Shown: positions 43,334 through 51,490 of the stretch, one piece after another
Layout: each line of letters starts with the position of its first letter
Position numbering within the stretch: the first letter of the stretch is position 1
Origin: Sphingomonas kyeonggiensis
Lineage (GTDB): Bacteria > Pseudomonadota > Alphaproteobacteria > Sphingomonadales > Sphingomonadaceae
Assembly (NCBI RefSeq): GCF_014204495.1
Contig: NZ_JACHLN010000002.1
Coordinates: 1,240,001-1,304,000, forward strand
DNA length: 64,000 nucleotides
Direction of reading: 5' to 3'
The notes under the pieces: model-generated
Told to the model about the DNA's origin: nothing
What the model saw: only the letters and a program-made list of their open reading frames with translations
Database searches by the model: none
Made by a program: the position numbers and the translations under genes

Positions 43334-43924
43334 TCAGAGCCGCTCGATCTTCCGCGCCGCCTCGTCGAGGATCTCGGCGACGTTGTGCAGCATGTCGGGA
43401 TCGACGCTTTCGCCCGCAAGGCGTTCCTGCAGCACGGTGCGCAGATTGCCCATCGCCCGGCGGATCGGGCCGCCATCGGCGCGCGCGCGCATGCCGGCCA
43501 GCTGGGTGAGCCGTTCGAACAGCGCCTCCACTTCCTCCGCCCGCTCGGCGAGATGCGTGGTGCCGGCCTCGGTGATCGCGAACTGCTTCTTGGCGCCTTC
43601 GCTCTTGCTCTCCTCGATCAGGCCCATGTCGTCGAGCATGGTCAGCGTCGGATAGACCACGCCGGGGCTCGGGGCATAGGCGCCGCCGGTGCGCTCCTCG
43701 ATCTCGCGGATCAGGTCATAGCCGTGGCGCGGCTGCTCCTCGATCAGCTTGAGCAGGATCAGGCGAAGCTCGGTGCCGTCGAACATGCGCCGGCGTCCGC
43801 CGCGCTCGCCATGCCCGAAGCCGCCACGCCCGCCAAAGCCGAACGCCATGGCGAAGTCCGCCCCGCCAAAGCCGCCGCGGCGGCCGAAATGCATGCCGCG
43901 ATGGCCGCAATGATGATGTCGCAT
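43334..43924 (-). CDS. PadR family transcriptional regulator
   Basis: The product has 196 residues from the ATG at 43924 behind AGGAG. An unusual His/Gly/Arg-rich head (MRHHHCGHRGMHFGRRGGFGG, given here as MRHHHCGHRGMHF and GRRGGFGG) precedes the PadR winged helix (LRLILLKLIEEQPRHGYDLI; PGVVYPTLTMLDDMGLI). A helical dimerisation tail follows. The head could bind metal or heme. It probably represses itself and DUF2218 through the dyad in its promoter. Confidence 0.9.
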   Translation of the reverse strand: MRHHHCGHRGMHFGRRGGFGGADFAMAFGFGGRGGFGHGERGGRRRMFDGTELRLILLKLIEEQPRHGYDLIREIEERTGGAYAPSPGVVYPTLTMLDDMGLIEESKSEGAKKQFAITEAGTTHLAERAEEVEALFERLTQLAGMRARADGGPIRRAMGNLRTVLQERLAGESVDPDMLHNVAEILDEAARKIERL

Positions 43925-43954
43925 AATAACTCCTGTACGACTCTTGATGCGCAC

Positions 43955-43982
43955 AAGATATATCTTAAACAGTTTTTGACAA
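43955..43982 (-). promoter_or_regulatory. padR promoter with palindromic operator
   Basis: On the minus strand TTGTCA (43982-43977) and TATCTT (43960-43955) are spaced by 16 bases. A perfect 12-base palindrome AAGATATATCTT (43955-43966) covers the -10. PadR proteins typically bind such AT-rich dyads, so autoregulation is likely. Confidence 0.6.
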
Positions 43983-44007
43983 GGCCTGGGTTTGGAGAAT
44001 TTCACCC

Positions 44008-44041
44008 TTTTTCCTCCCCTCCCTGCAAGGGAGGGGAAAAA
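44008..44041. repeat. CCCCTCCCTGCAAGGGAGGGG hairpin
   Basis: CCCCTCCCT and AGGGAGGGG pair around GCA, with TTTTT on the left and AAAAA on the right, extending the stem. It lies between ubiM and padR. The same core appears twice in the element at 48446-48594, so it belongs to that repeat family. Confidence 0.7.
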
Positions 44042-44047
44042 TGCCCC

Positions 44048-45208
44048 CTACCGCGCCATCAGCATGTTCCGAACCCCCGTCCGGAACACCGGCAGCCTCG
44101 CCCCCAGCCGCAGCCCGGTATGCCGCATCACCCGGGCGAGCGGGCGCTCGTCGGTATAGAGCGTCACCAACAAATTGGTGCCGAGCCATAGCGGCCGCGC
44201 CGCCGCGCGGTGCCCCTCCTCGTACGACCGGATCACCTGCTCGCCCGCAATATCGCGCCCATGCCGCAGCGCCTCGCGAATCTCGGCGGCGAGCAGGTCC
44301 TGCCCGCTCAGCCCCAGGTTGAAGCCATGCGCGGTCACCGGATGCATGCCCACCGCCGCATCGCCGATCAACGCCGCCCGCCGCGCCCCGAAATGCTTCG
44401 CCCAGGTGGTGACCAGCGGATAGACGTGGCGCGACCCGGCCATCTCCATCGGCCCCAATATCCCCGACGATCGCTTGGTCAGCTCCTTCGCCAGCGCCGC
44501 ATCGGGCAAGGTCGCCAGCCGCGCGATCGCCCGCTCGGGCAGGGTCAGCACCACCGAGGTCATGCCGTTGTTGAGCGGCAGCAGCGCGATCGTCTGGCCA
44601 TGGCCGAACCATTCCGTTGCAACCTGTTCATGCCACTTCGTATGCGAAACGCGACACACCAGCATCGATCGGCCCAGCCGGTTGATCTCCGCCGCGATGC
44701 CCAGCTGCTCGCGCACCGGCGACATCCGCGAGTCCGCCGCGACGAGCAACCTTCCGCGCATGGAGAGACCAGTCGACAGCGTGACCTCGGCGAAGTCCCG
44801 CGTCGTCCGCGCGCTGCCCAGCCCGATCCCGCAGGCCAGCCGCAGCCCCGGCTGGTCCTGCACCGCCTCGAACAGCGCCTGGCGGATCAGATGGTTGGAG
44901 ACCAGCCAGCCCAGCGGCTGCCCGTCATGGCCGGGGTCGAAGTCGAGCGCGAAGGCCGAGCGCCCGTTGCGCACCCGCGCGGCCTGGAGCGGCGCGGCCT
45001 CCGGGATCCGCTCCCATACCCCCATCCGCTCGAGGATCGCCCGCGATCCGTGCGTCAGCGCGATCTCGCGCCCGTCATAGCCGGGCTCGGCCAGCGCCGC
45101 GCGCGGCTGGCGCTCGACCAGCAGCACCTCCAGCCCGGTGTCCCGCAGCGACCGGGCAAAGGCCAGCCCGGCCGGGCCACCGCCCACGATGATGACGTCG
45201 CAATCCAT
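44048..45208 (-). CDS. ubiM: UbiH-family flavin monooxygenase, probable 5-demethoxyubiquinol hydroxylase UbiM
   Basis: This 386-residue flavoprotein has the FAD motif VGGGPAGLAFARSLRD, then DGREIALTHGSRAIL, and GDAAVGMHPVTAHGFNLGLSGQ near 285-305. The last motif is the UbiH/UbiM-type DG and FAD-binding segment. UbiM hydroxylates more than one ring position in ubiquinone synthesis in some proteobacteria. Assignment to UbiM rather than UbiF/UbiH rests on the ALTHGSR and MHPVTAHGFN forms as I recall them. It is divergent from rarA with a 105-bp gap. Confidence 0.72.
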   Translation of the reverse strand: MDCDVIIVGGGPAGLAFARSLRDTGLEVLLVERQPRAALAEPGYDGREIALTHGSRAILERMGVWERIPEAAPLQAARVRNGRSAFALDFDPGHDGQPLGWLVSNHLIRQALFEAVQDQPGLRLACGIGLGSARTTRDFAEVTLSTGLSMRGRLLVAADSRMSPVREQLGIAAEINRLGRSMLVCRVSHTKWHEQVATEWFGHGQTIALLPLNNGMTSVVLTLPERAIARLATLPDAALAKELTKRSSGILGPMEMAGSRHVYPLVTTWAKHFGARRAALIGDAAVGMHPVTAHGFNLGLSGQDLLAAEIREALRHGRDIAGEQVIRSYEEGHRAAARPLWLGTNLLVTLYTDERPLARVMRHTGLRLGARLPVFRTGVRNMLMAR

Positions 45209-45313
45209 GGCGCTACTCCTTCGCCATGCTCATGCACCCCGGCGCGCCGATGCCAATTGCGTTTGGTCAAAGCCAAGGATGCACAAATCGTCGTCTGCGC
45301 TTATCTAGCGTGC

Positions 45314-46636
45314 ATGGCAGACCTTTTCGCCGCCCAGGAACCGAGCTTCGCCCCCGAGACCACGCCGCCCGACGGCCCGCTGGCCGATCGCCTGCGCCCG
45401 CAGGATCTCGCCGATGTCGTGGGACAGGAGCACCTCACCGGGCCCGAGGGCGCGATCGGCCGCATGGTCGCGGCGGGCAAGCTCAGCTCGATCATCCTCT
45501 GGGGCCCGCCCGGCACCGGCAAGACCACGATCGCCCGCCTCCTCGCCAACGCCGTCGGCCTGCGCTTCGTCGCGATCAGCGCGGTGTTCTCAGGCGTCGC
45601 CGACCTCAAGAAGGTATTCGCCGAGGCGAAGGAATATGCCCGGCTCGGCCGCAGGACCCTGCTGTTCGTGGACGAGATCCACCGCTTCAACCGCTCGCAG
45701 CAGGACGGCTTCCTGCCCTATGTCGAGGACGGCACCGTCACCCTGGTCGGCGCCACCACCGAGAATCCCAGCTTCGAGCTCAACGCCGCCGTGCTCAGCC
45801 GCGCCCAGGTGCTGATCCTGCGCCGGCTCGACCATGAAGCGCTCACCCGCCTGCTCGACCGCGCCGAGGCCGCCGAGGAACGCCCCCTCCCCCTCACGCC
45901 CGAGGCGCGCGACGCGCTGGTGGCGAGTGCCGACGGCGATGGCCGCTTCCTGCTCAACCAGGCCGAGACCCTGTTCTCGGTCCAGTTCGAGAAGCCGCTC
46001 GATCCCGCAGCGCTCGGCGATTTCCTCCAGCGCCGCGTCGCCGTCTACGACAAGGACCGCGAAGGCCATTACAACCTGATCTCCGCGCTCCACAAATCGG
46101 TGCGCGGCAGCGATCCCCAGGCGGCGCTCTACTATCTCGCGCGCATGCTCACCGCCGGCGAGGAACCGCTCTACGTGCTGCGCCGGCTGGTCCGCATGGC
46201 GGTGGAGGACATCGGCCTCGCCGACCCGAATGCGCTGGTCCAGTGTCTCGCGGCCAAGGACACCTATGAGTTCCTGGGCTCCCCCGAGGGCGAGCTGGCG
46301 ATCGCCCAGGCCTGCCTCTATGTCGCCACCGCGCCCAAATCGAACGCGGCCTATATGGCGCAGAAGGCGGCGTGGCGGAGCGCGAAGGAAACCGGCTCGC
46401 TGATGCCGCCCCAGAACATCCTCAACGCGCCCACCAAGCTGATGAAGCAGATCGGCTATGGCTCGGGCTACACCTATGACCATGACGCCGAGGGCGGCTT
46501 CTCGGGCGACAATTACTGGCCCGAGGAAATGGCCCCCCAGACCTTCTACACCCCCACCGATCGCGGCCACGAAAAGCGCATCGCCGAGCGGCTCGCGTGG
46601 TGGAACGAGATGCGGGAACGGAAGCGGGATGCGTGA
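45314..46636 (+). CDS. rarA: replication-associated recombination protein A (RarA/MgsA)
   Basis: The product has 440 residues from the ATG at 45314 (MADLFAAQEPSF). This AAA+ clamp-loader-like ATPase has LRPQDLADVVGQEHL, Walker A GPPGTGKTT, Walker B FVDEIHRFN and a C-terminal MgsA domain with GSDPQAALYYLARML. It acts at stalled replication forks. The length is normal. The reading frame remains open upstream, but that region is antisense to ubiM. Confidence 0.95.
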   Translation: MADLFAAQEPSFAPETTPPDGPLADRLRPQDLADVVGQEHLTGPEGAIGRMVAAGKLSSIILWGPPGTGKTTIARLLANAVGLRFVAISAVFSGVADLKKVFAEAKEYARLGRRTLLFVDEIHRFNRSQQDGFLPYVEDGTVTLVGATTENPSFELNAAVLSRAQVLILRRLDHEALTRLLDRAEAAEERPLPLTPEARDALVASADGDGRFLLNQAETLFSVQFEKPLDPAALGDFLQRRVAVYDKDREGHYNLISALHKSVRGSDPQAALYYLARMLTAGEEPLYVLRRLVRMAVEDIGLADPNALVQCLAAKDTYEFLGSPEGELAIAQACLYVATAPKSNAAYMAQKAAWRSAKETGSLMPPQNILNAPTKLMKQIGYGSGYTYDHDAEGGFSGDNYWPEEMAPQTFYTPTDRGHEKRIAERLAWWNEMRERKRDA

Positions 46637-46664
46637 AGCCATCCTATTCCCCAGGCGCCCACCC

Positions 46665-46743
46665 GTTCCCCGGCGAAAGCCGGGGTCCAGGGTTTCTCTG
46701 CCGCATCGCTCGCGCCCCTGGGCCCCGGCTTTCGCCGGGGAGC
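46665..46743. repeat. paired palindrome of the CCCCGGC family
   Basis: TTCCCCGGCGAAAGCCGGGG, then TCCAGGGTTTCTCTGCC, a variable middle, CCCCTGGG and CCCCGGCTTTCGCCGGGG. It is nearly identical in arms and loop to the copies at 24848 and 47437. It lies just after rarA. Confidence 0.85.
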
Positions 46744-46774
46744 TGGAGCGCTAGCACGAAAGGGAATGGAACGA

Positions 46775-47008
46775 ATGAACGAGGTCTTCGCGCTCTGGCA
46801 CTCCTACGAACTCAATGAGGGAGAGGAGGAGAGCAAGCTGATCGGCATCTATGCCAGCCATGCGGATGCCGAGGCGGCACGAGCGCGCAGCGTGGCTCTG
46901 CCCGGCTTTTGCGACCACCCGGACAACTTCCTCATCGAAAGCCACACGCTGGGCCAGGACAAGTGGACGGAAGGCTTCGTCACCTGGCGAAACGGAGCGT
47001 TCGAATGA
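46775..47008 (+). CDS. small DUF7336-like protein
   Basis: The product has 77 residues from the ATG at 46775 (MNEVFALWHSYELNEG). An upstream ATG at 46766 has its AAAGGG too close to work well. KLIGIYASHADAEAA, a PGFCDHP motif and TLGQDKWTEGFV match a small family whose members I recall being annotated DUF7336. The function is unknown. Its stop overlaps the start of the MmcQ-like gene (ATGA). Confidence 0.7.
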   Translation: MNEVFALWHSYELNEGEEESKLIGIYASHADAEAARARSVALPGFCDHPDNFLIESHTLGQDKWTEGFVTWRNGAFE

Positions 47009-47352
47009 ACAACTGGGACGACGCCACCGCCTACGCCCGCACCCTCCCCGATGTGGTGATGGAAAGCTGGTGGGGCACGCCCTGTCCCAAGATCAACGGC
47101 AAGGGCCTGATGTCCCCCGGCCGCGAGCAGGGCAGCTTCGGGCTGATGGTCACCCACCCGGAAAAGCAGATCCTGTTCGAAACCGATCCGGAAACCTTCT
47201 GGCAGACCGATCACTACGCCAACTACCCGATGCTGCTGGTCCGCTACGGCACCGAAAGCCGCGAACGGATCGAGCTCTACATCCAGCGCGCCTGGTGGGA
47301 CCGTGCGAAGAAGCCGCAGCGCATCGCCGCCGGCATGCCGGAGCGGCCGTGA
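47005..47352 (+). CDS. MmcQ/YjbR family protein
   Basis: This 115-residue protein belongs to the MmcQ/YjbR fold (DUF419). It has ARTLPDVVMESWWGTPCPKINGKG at the start (shown as ARTLPDVVMESWWG and TPCPKINGKG) and NYPMLLVRYGT. Family members are cytoplasmic and some bind DNA weakly; no enzyme activity is known. The start overlaps the previous stop, so the two small genes are one coupled unit. Confidence 0.85.
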   Translation: MNNWDDATAYARTLPDVVMESWWGTPCPKINGKGLMSPGREQGSFGLMVTHPEKQILFETDPETFWQTDHYANYPMLLVRYGTESRERIELYIQRAWWDRAKKPQRIAAGMPERP

Positions 47353-47372
47353 GGCCCACCAATTCCTCCCAC

Positions 47373-47400
47373 CGTCATGCTGAACTTGTTTCAGCATGAC
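47373..47400. repeat. single-unit GTCATGCTGAA hairpin
   Basis: CGTCATGCTGAA and TTTCAGCATGAC pair around CTTG. The unit matches the arms of the pair at 31962-32053. It follows the MmcQ-like stop and may end that transcript. Confidence 0.75.
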
Positions 47401-47436
47401 CGGAGGTGCTGGGGCGTATCGCCTTCGGCTCTCCCG

Positions 47437-47515
47437 GTTCCCCGGCGAAAGCCGGGGCCCAGGGTTTCTCTGCCGCATCGCTTGTGACCCTGGGCCCCGG
47501 CGTTCGCCGGGGAAC
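47437..47515. repeat. paired palindrome of the CCCCGGC family
   Basis: TTCCCCGGCGAAAGCCGGGG, CCCAGGGTTTCTCTGCC, GCATCGCTTGTGA, CCCTGGG and CCCCGGCGTTCGCCGGGGAA in order. It shares the CGCTTGTGACCCTGGG segment with the copy at 24848, showing close relatedness 22 kb apart. Confidence 0.85.
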
Positions 47516-47574
47516 AGCTCCTCCGCCACACCTGAACGTCGTACGCCCTAGGCCCGAGGATCACCCCGAAACCA

Positions 47575-48438
47575 ATGCTCCCCTTCACGACCTTCATCGC
47601 CATCGACTGGTCCGGCCAGGCGGTCGAGCGTCCCAAGGGCCTTGCCGTCGCCCGCGCCGAGGCCGGCACCGCCGCGCCGGAACTCATCGACCGCAACTGG
47701 TCCCGCCAGGACATCACCGACTGGCTCGCCGACCTCGCGGACAAGGGCACCCGCGCGCTGATCGGGCTCGACCTGTCCCCTGCCTTCCCGCTGGTCGACG
47801 CCGGCGCCTATTTCCCCGGCTGGGACCGCTCGCCGCGCGACGGCCCGGCGCTCTGGCAGCTGGTCGAGGAACTCTCGGGCGAGGACCCGCACCTCGCCGC
47901 CACCAGCTTCGTCCAGAACGCGGAGGCCCGGCGCCATTTCCGCCAGCTGCACGATTGCGGCGACCTGTTCCCGCCCGGCCGCGGCCGCTTCCGGGTATGC
48001 GAGCATGGCCAGGCCGCGATGCACCTCTCGCCCTACAGCTGCTTCAACCTGGTCGGCGCCAGCCAGGTCGGCAAGTCGAGCCTCACCGGCATGCGCGTGC
48101 TGCATCGCCTCCGTGGGCGCGTGCCGATCTGGCCCTTCGATCCGCTGCCCGAGACTGGCCCGGTGCTGGTCGAGATCTACACCGCGCTCGCCGCCCGTAC
48201 CGCCGGCATGCGCAAGGGCATCTCCAAGATCCGCGACGGCGAAACACTCGACGCGATGCTCGCGGCTTTGGGCTCAGGCCCCCACGCGCCGCTGTCCCGC
48301 TATGACGACCACGCCACCGACGCGATCCTCACCGCCGCCTGGCTGCGCACCGTGGCGGGCGACCCGGCGATATGGGCGCCGAAGGGCCTGACGCCGGAGT
48401 TGGCGCGCACCGAAGGCTGGACCTTCGGGGTCAGGTAG
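47575..48438 (+). CDS. DUF429-like protein (RNase H-like fold)
   Basis: This 287-residue protein starts with FIAIDWSGQ, a beta-hairpin Asp as in RNase H-like nucleases. It also has ALIGLDLSPAFPL in the second strand and YDDHATDAILTAAWLRT near the C terminus, where acidic residues could complete a two-metal site. DUF429 proteins are predicted nucleases of unknown role. No partner gene is obvious, and it ends in a terminator-bearing repeat. Confidence 0.6.
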   Translation: MLPFTTFIAIDWSGQAVERPKGLAVARAEAGTAAPELIDRNWSRQDITDWLADLADKGTRALIGLDLSPAFPLVDAGAYFPGWDRSPRDGPALWQLVEELSGEDPHLAATSFVQNAEARRHFRQLHDCGDLFPPGRGRFRVCEHGQAAMHLSPYSCFNLVGASQVGKSSLTGMRVLHRLRGRVPIWPFDPLPETGPVLVEIYTALAARTAGMRKGISKIRDGETLDAMLAALGSGPHAPLSRYDDHATDAILTAAWLRTVAGDPAIWAPKGLTPELARTEGWTFGVR

Positions 48439-48445
48439 CGGAATT

Positions 48446-48594
48446 CCCCTCCCTGCAAGGGAGGGGTTAGGGGTGGGTTAGAAAAGGTCGGGCTCGATGC
48501 CCGGCCTTTTCTTTACACGCCACCGGCCAGTAGGGCTCGCTCCGCTCGCAACCCACCCCCTACCCCTCCCTTGCAGGGAGGGGAGCAGAAGAAT
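48446..48594. repeat. long inverted repeat enclosing a terminator
   Basis: The left arm CCCCTCCCTGCAAGGGAGGGG with TTAGGGGTGGGTT is mirrored at the right by AACCCACCCCCTACCCC and TCCCTTGCAGGGAGGGG. Each arm also contains its own small hairpin. The centre holds a separate terminator and about 55 further bases. It fills the gap between the convergent DUF429-like and DsbA-like genes and has the shape of a small non-coding element. Confidence 0.8.
48482..48515. terminator. bidirectional intrinsic terminator
   Basis: AAAAGG-CGGGC and GCCCG-CCTTTT pair with a TCGAT loop and are flanked by AAAA and TTTTCTTT, so the hairpin can stop transcription from both convergent genes. Confidence 0.8.
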
Positions 48595-48597
48595 GCC

Positions 48598-49254
48598 CTA
48601 CGCCAGCTGCCCGGCGATATCCCGCAGCGCCTGCTCGAACGCCTCGGGCGGCTGGCCGCCGGAGATCAGCCATTTGTCCTCGATCACGATCGCCGGCACC
48701 GAATTGATCCCCCGGCTCTGCCAGAGCTGTTCGGCCGCGCGCACCTCCTCGGCATAGCGGCCCAAGGCCAGCACCTCGCGCGCCGCTTCGCCGTCCAGCC
48801 CGGCCTTCTGCGCGGCCGCGACCAGCACCTCGGGGTCCGAAGGGTTCTGCTGGTCGGTGAAATAGGCCGTGAACAGCGCATGCTTGAGCGCCGTCTGCTT
48901 GTCCGCGCCCTCGGTCTCCGCCCAGTGGAGCAGCCGGTGCGCATCGAACGTGTTGTAGATCCGGCTGTCGGCAGAGCTATTCATCGAGAATCCCAGCGCG
49001 CCGGCCCGGTCTCGGATCATCTGGCGGTTGGCGGCCGACTGCTCGGGGGTGGAGCCGTACTTCCGAGCGATGTGTTCGCCGATATTCTCACCTTCCGGTG
49101 CCATCTGCGGGTTCAGCTCGAACGGCTGGAAATGCACAGTTACATCAACCACATCCCGGGTCCGCTCCACGGCTTCCTCCAGCCCGCGCAGCCCGATGAT
49201 GCACCAGGGGCAGACAACATCGGAGACAAAATCGATCTTGAGGGGACGCGGCAT
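48598..49254 (-). CDS. DsbA family oxidoreductase, FrnE-like
   Basis: The product has 218 residues from the ATG at 49254, with AAGGA at correct spacing. DFVSDVVCPWCIIGL carries the CPWC redox motif (about 14-17), and VPAIVIEDKWLISGGQP has the cis-proline. No signal peptide is visible, so it is cytoplasmic like FrnE/2-hydroxychromene isomerase-type proteins. It is divergent from the alpha/beta hydrolase at 49453 and next to a peroxide-resistance cluster, which fits a thiol-stress role. Confidence 0.9.
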   Translation of the reverse strand: MPRPLKIDFVSDVVCPWCIIGLRGLEEAVERTRDVVDVTVHFQPFELNPQMAPEGENIGEHIARKYGSTPEQSAANRQMIRDRAGALGFSMNSSADSRIYNTFDAHRLLHWAETEGADKQTALKHALFTAYFTDQQNPSDPEVLVAAAQKAGLDGEAAREVLALGRYAEEVRAAEQLWQSRGINSVPAIVIEDKWLISGGQPPEAFEQALRDIAGQLA

Positions 49255-49382
49255 GGAGGTTCCTTCTGACATTCCCCTCCCAGATGGGATGGGGCCGGTC
49301 CGATGCAAAGGCCCCTTCGGCGCAACCTTTGCGAGCTTAGGCGTCCGGACCGTTCGGTCAGGTCTCATACGACCTCACACCG

Positions 49383-49396
49383 ACTAACGGGCGCTC
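49383..49396. promoter_or_regulatory. CTAACGGGC motif between DsbA-like and hydrolase genes
   Basis: CTAACGGGCGCTCC matches CTAACGGGCATTCC at 54204-54217 at 12 of 14 bases, in the other divergent gap of the same cluster. This suggests a shared regulator site, perhaps for the STAND-type regulator at 56591. Confidence 0.4.
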
Positions 49397-49452
49397 CAAA
49401 GGGGGTGCACCTATCTCGGCCGGGTTCGTCACCAGCCAGAAAGGACCGAGTC

Positions 49453-50496
49453 ATGTCGAAGCCCTTGTCCCTGCACTCCGATCGCCGCAGCTTCGTCCAC
49501 GGCGCCGCCACCCTCGCCGCCCTGCTCGGCGGCGGCACCGTCGCCAGCGTCGCCACCGCCACCCCCCGGTCCGGTGCCTCGCCTGCCGCCACGCCCTTCG
49601 GCCCGGTCAAGCAGGTCAACGCCGGCCCGCTCAGCATCGGCTATGTCGAGATGGGCCCGGCGGACGGCCCGGCCGTGCTGCTCTTCCATGGCTGGCCCTA
49701 TGATATCAATGCCTTCGCCGAAGTCGCGCCGCTGCTCGCCGCCCGCGGCCACCGCGTGATCACGCCCTATCTGCGCGGCTATGGCTCGACGGTCTTCCTC
49801 TCGGCCGACACGCCGCGCAACGCCCAGCAGGCCGCGCTGGCGGCCGATGGCCTGGCCTTGATGGACGCGCTCGGCATCCAGCAGGCGATCGTCGCCGGCT
49901 TCGATTGGGGCGCCCGCACCGCCGACATCATGGCGCTGCTCTGGCCCGAGCGCTGCAAGGGCCTCGTCTCGGTCAGCGGCTATCTGATCGGCAGCCAGGC
50001 CGCCAACGCCGCGCCGCTCCCGCCCGCGGCCGAGCTGCAATGGTGGTACCAATTCTACTTCGCTACCGAGCGGGGCAAGCTCGGCTATGCGAAGAACACG
50101 AATGATTTCAACAAGCTGATCTGGCAGCTCGCCTCGCCGAAATGGAAGTTCGACGACGCCACCTTCGCCCGCACCGCGGCGTCCTTCGTCAACCCGGACC
50201 ATGTCGCGCTGGTGATCCACAATTATCGCTGGCGGCTCGGCCTGGCCGAGGGCGAGGCCAAATATGACGCGATCGAGCCCAGGCTGGCGACCACCCCGGT
50301 GATCACCGTGCCGACGATCACGATGGAAGGCGACGCCAATGGCGCCCCCCACCCCGCGCCCGAGCAATATCGCGCCAAGTTCACCGGCCCCTACGAGTTC
50401 CGCCTGATCAGCGGCGGCATCGGCCACAACCTGCCGCAGGAGGCCCCGGCCGCCTTCGCCAAGGCGGTGCTCGACGTCGCAAAGATGGCGGGCTGA
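49453..50496 (+). CDS. exported alpha/beta hydrolase, epoxide-hydrolase-like
   Basis: The product has 347 residues from the ATG at 49453. The leader DRRSFVHGAATLAALLGGG is Tat-like. The oxyanion motif HGWPYD (79-84) and the nucleophile elbow GFDWGARTA put Asp at 151 as nucleophile, as in epoxide hydrolases and haloalkane dehalogenases. A GGIGHNLPQ histidine near the end completes the site. It is followed after four bases by cytochrome P460, so they share an operon. The substrate is unknown. Confidence 0.85.
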   Translation: MSKPLSLHSDRRSFVHGAATLAALLGGGTVASVATATPRSGASPAATPFGPVKQVNAGPLSIGYVEMGPADGPAVLLFHGWPYDINAFAEVAPLLAARGHRVITPYLRGYGSTVFLSADTPRNAQQAALAADGLALMDALGIQQAIVAGFDWGARTADIMALLWPERCKGLVSVSGYLIGSQAANAAPLPPAAELQWWYQFYFATERGKLGYAKNTNDFNKLIWQLASPKWKFDDATFARTAASFVNPDHVALVIHNYRWRLGLAEGEAKYDAIEPRLATTPVITVPTITMEGDANGAPHPAPEQYRAKFTGPYEFRLISGGIGHNLPQEAPAAFAKAVLDVAKMAG

Positions 50497-50500
50497 GCCG

Positions 50501-51034
50501 GTGCGGCGCCTCTCCACGCTCGCATTCTCGGCCGCGACCCTGGTCTTCGGGGTCTCGGCCGTCGCCGCCGCCAATCGCCCGAAACAGGATGCCGCACCGG
50601 TCTATGGCGTCACCCTGCCCGAGGGCTATCGCGACTGGAAGCTGATCAGCGTCGCCCACGAAGCGGGCAAGAACAACGACATCCGCGCCATCCTGGGCAA
50701 CGACATCGCGGTGAAGGCATACCGCGAGAACATCCGCCCCTTCCCGGACGGCGCCGTGATCGTGCGGCTCGCCTGGCAGTACCAGTCCTCGCCGCGCAAT
50801 GACTCGGTGTTCCCGGCGCCCCAGTCCTTCGTGGCGGGACCGCCGACCAATGTGCAGGTCAGCGTCAAGGATTCGAAGCGCTATGCCGCCAGCAATGGCT
50901 GGGGCTATGGCCAGTTCGAGAATGGCGTGGCCGACCAGAATGTCGCGCTCACCCAGTCCTGCTACGCCTGTCATGTGAAGCTCGACGCGATCGACAAGCA
51001 GGCCGACCTGGTCTTCACCGGCTACTCGAAATAG
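50501..51034 (+). CDS. cytochrome P460 family protein
   Basis: This 177-residue exported protein (signal peptide to about AVAAA) ends with the heme motif CYACH. LPEGYRDWKLISVAHE and FPDGAVIVRLAWQY are typical of the P460 fold. Members oxidise hydroxylamine when a lysine cross-link to heme is present, while others are c-type cytochromes of unknown role; the lysine cannot be settled by eye. The GTG start is 4 bp after the hydrolase stop, so coupling is likely. Confidence 0.85.
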   Translation: MRRLSTLAFSAATLVFGVSAVAAANRPKQDAAPVYGVTLPEGYRDWKLISVAHEAGKNNDIRAILGNDIAVKAYRENIRPFPDGAVIVRLAWQYQSSPRNDSVFPAPQSFVAGPPTNVQVSVKDSKRYAASNGWGYGQFENGVADQNVALTQSCYACHVKLDAIDKQADLVFTGYSK

Positions 51035-51044
51035 CCCGCCGCAC

Positions 51045-51070
51045 GGCGCCTGGGCCGCTGCCCGGGCGCC
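51045..51070. terminator. GC hairpin between convergent genes
   Basis: GGCGCC-T-GGGC and GCCC-G-GGCGCC pair around CGCT with one T-G wobble. It lies between the P460 and the 51076 gene stops. There is no T-run. Confidence 0.5.
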
Positions 51071-51075
51071 ACATG

Positions 51076-51432
51076 CTATTGATAGCGCAGCGTCTTCTCG
51101 AACCCCTCGTTCGCCTTGGTCATCTTGGCGATCTTGCGCAGATGACCGCGCACGTGCCGCTCGAACTTGGCATCGTCATAGATGCCCGTCTGCGGATATT
51201 CCTCCTGCGCGATCAGCTCCTTGATCCGCTTGGCGAAGGCCGCCTGATCGTCAGCGAAATCCGCGGCGCTCAGCGCCCGGCACGCCCATTCCTCGGCAGC
51301 GGCCTTGTCATAGTCATCCTGCGCTTCATAGCCGCGCCGGTCCGCCGCCGCCTGGTCGAGCCGCGACGCCGCCAGCCGGCGCTCGAGCCATTTGCGGACC
51401 AGCGCGCCGTCCCAGGGCTTTTCTACAGTCAT
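51076..51432 (-). CDS. unknown small helical protein
   Basis: This 118-residue charged helical protein has no membrane span, beginning MTVEKPWDGALVRKWLERRL and ending FEKTLRYQ. No family is recognised. It stands alone between two terminator-like hairpins. Codon use matches the surrounding genes, so it is probably native. Confidence 0.6.
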   Translation of the reverse strand: MTVEKPWDGALVRKWLERRLAASRLDQAAADRRGYEAQDDYDKAAAEEWACRALSAADFADDQAAFAKRIKELIAQEEYPQTGIYDDAKFERHVRGHLRKIAKMTKANEGFEKTLRYQ

Positions 51433-51490
51433 CGCGTCCCTCTTGTTCCCGGATCGAACGCGCCATGCCCGAATAGGGGGCGTCTGGACA

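Noticed and set aside
20232..47515. Dispersed repeats as a CRISPR array
   Set aside because: Copies are kilobases apart, internally palindromic and not separated by spacers. No cas genes occur.
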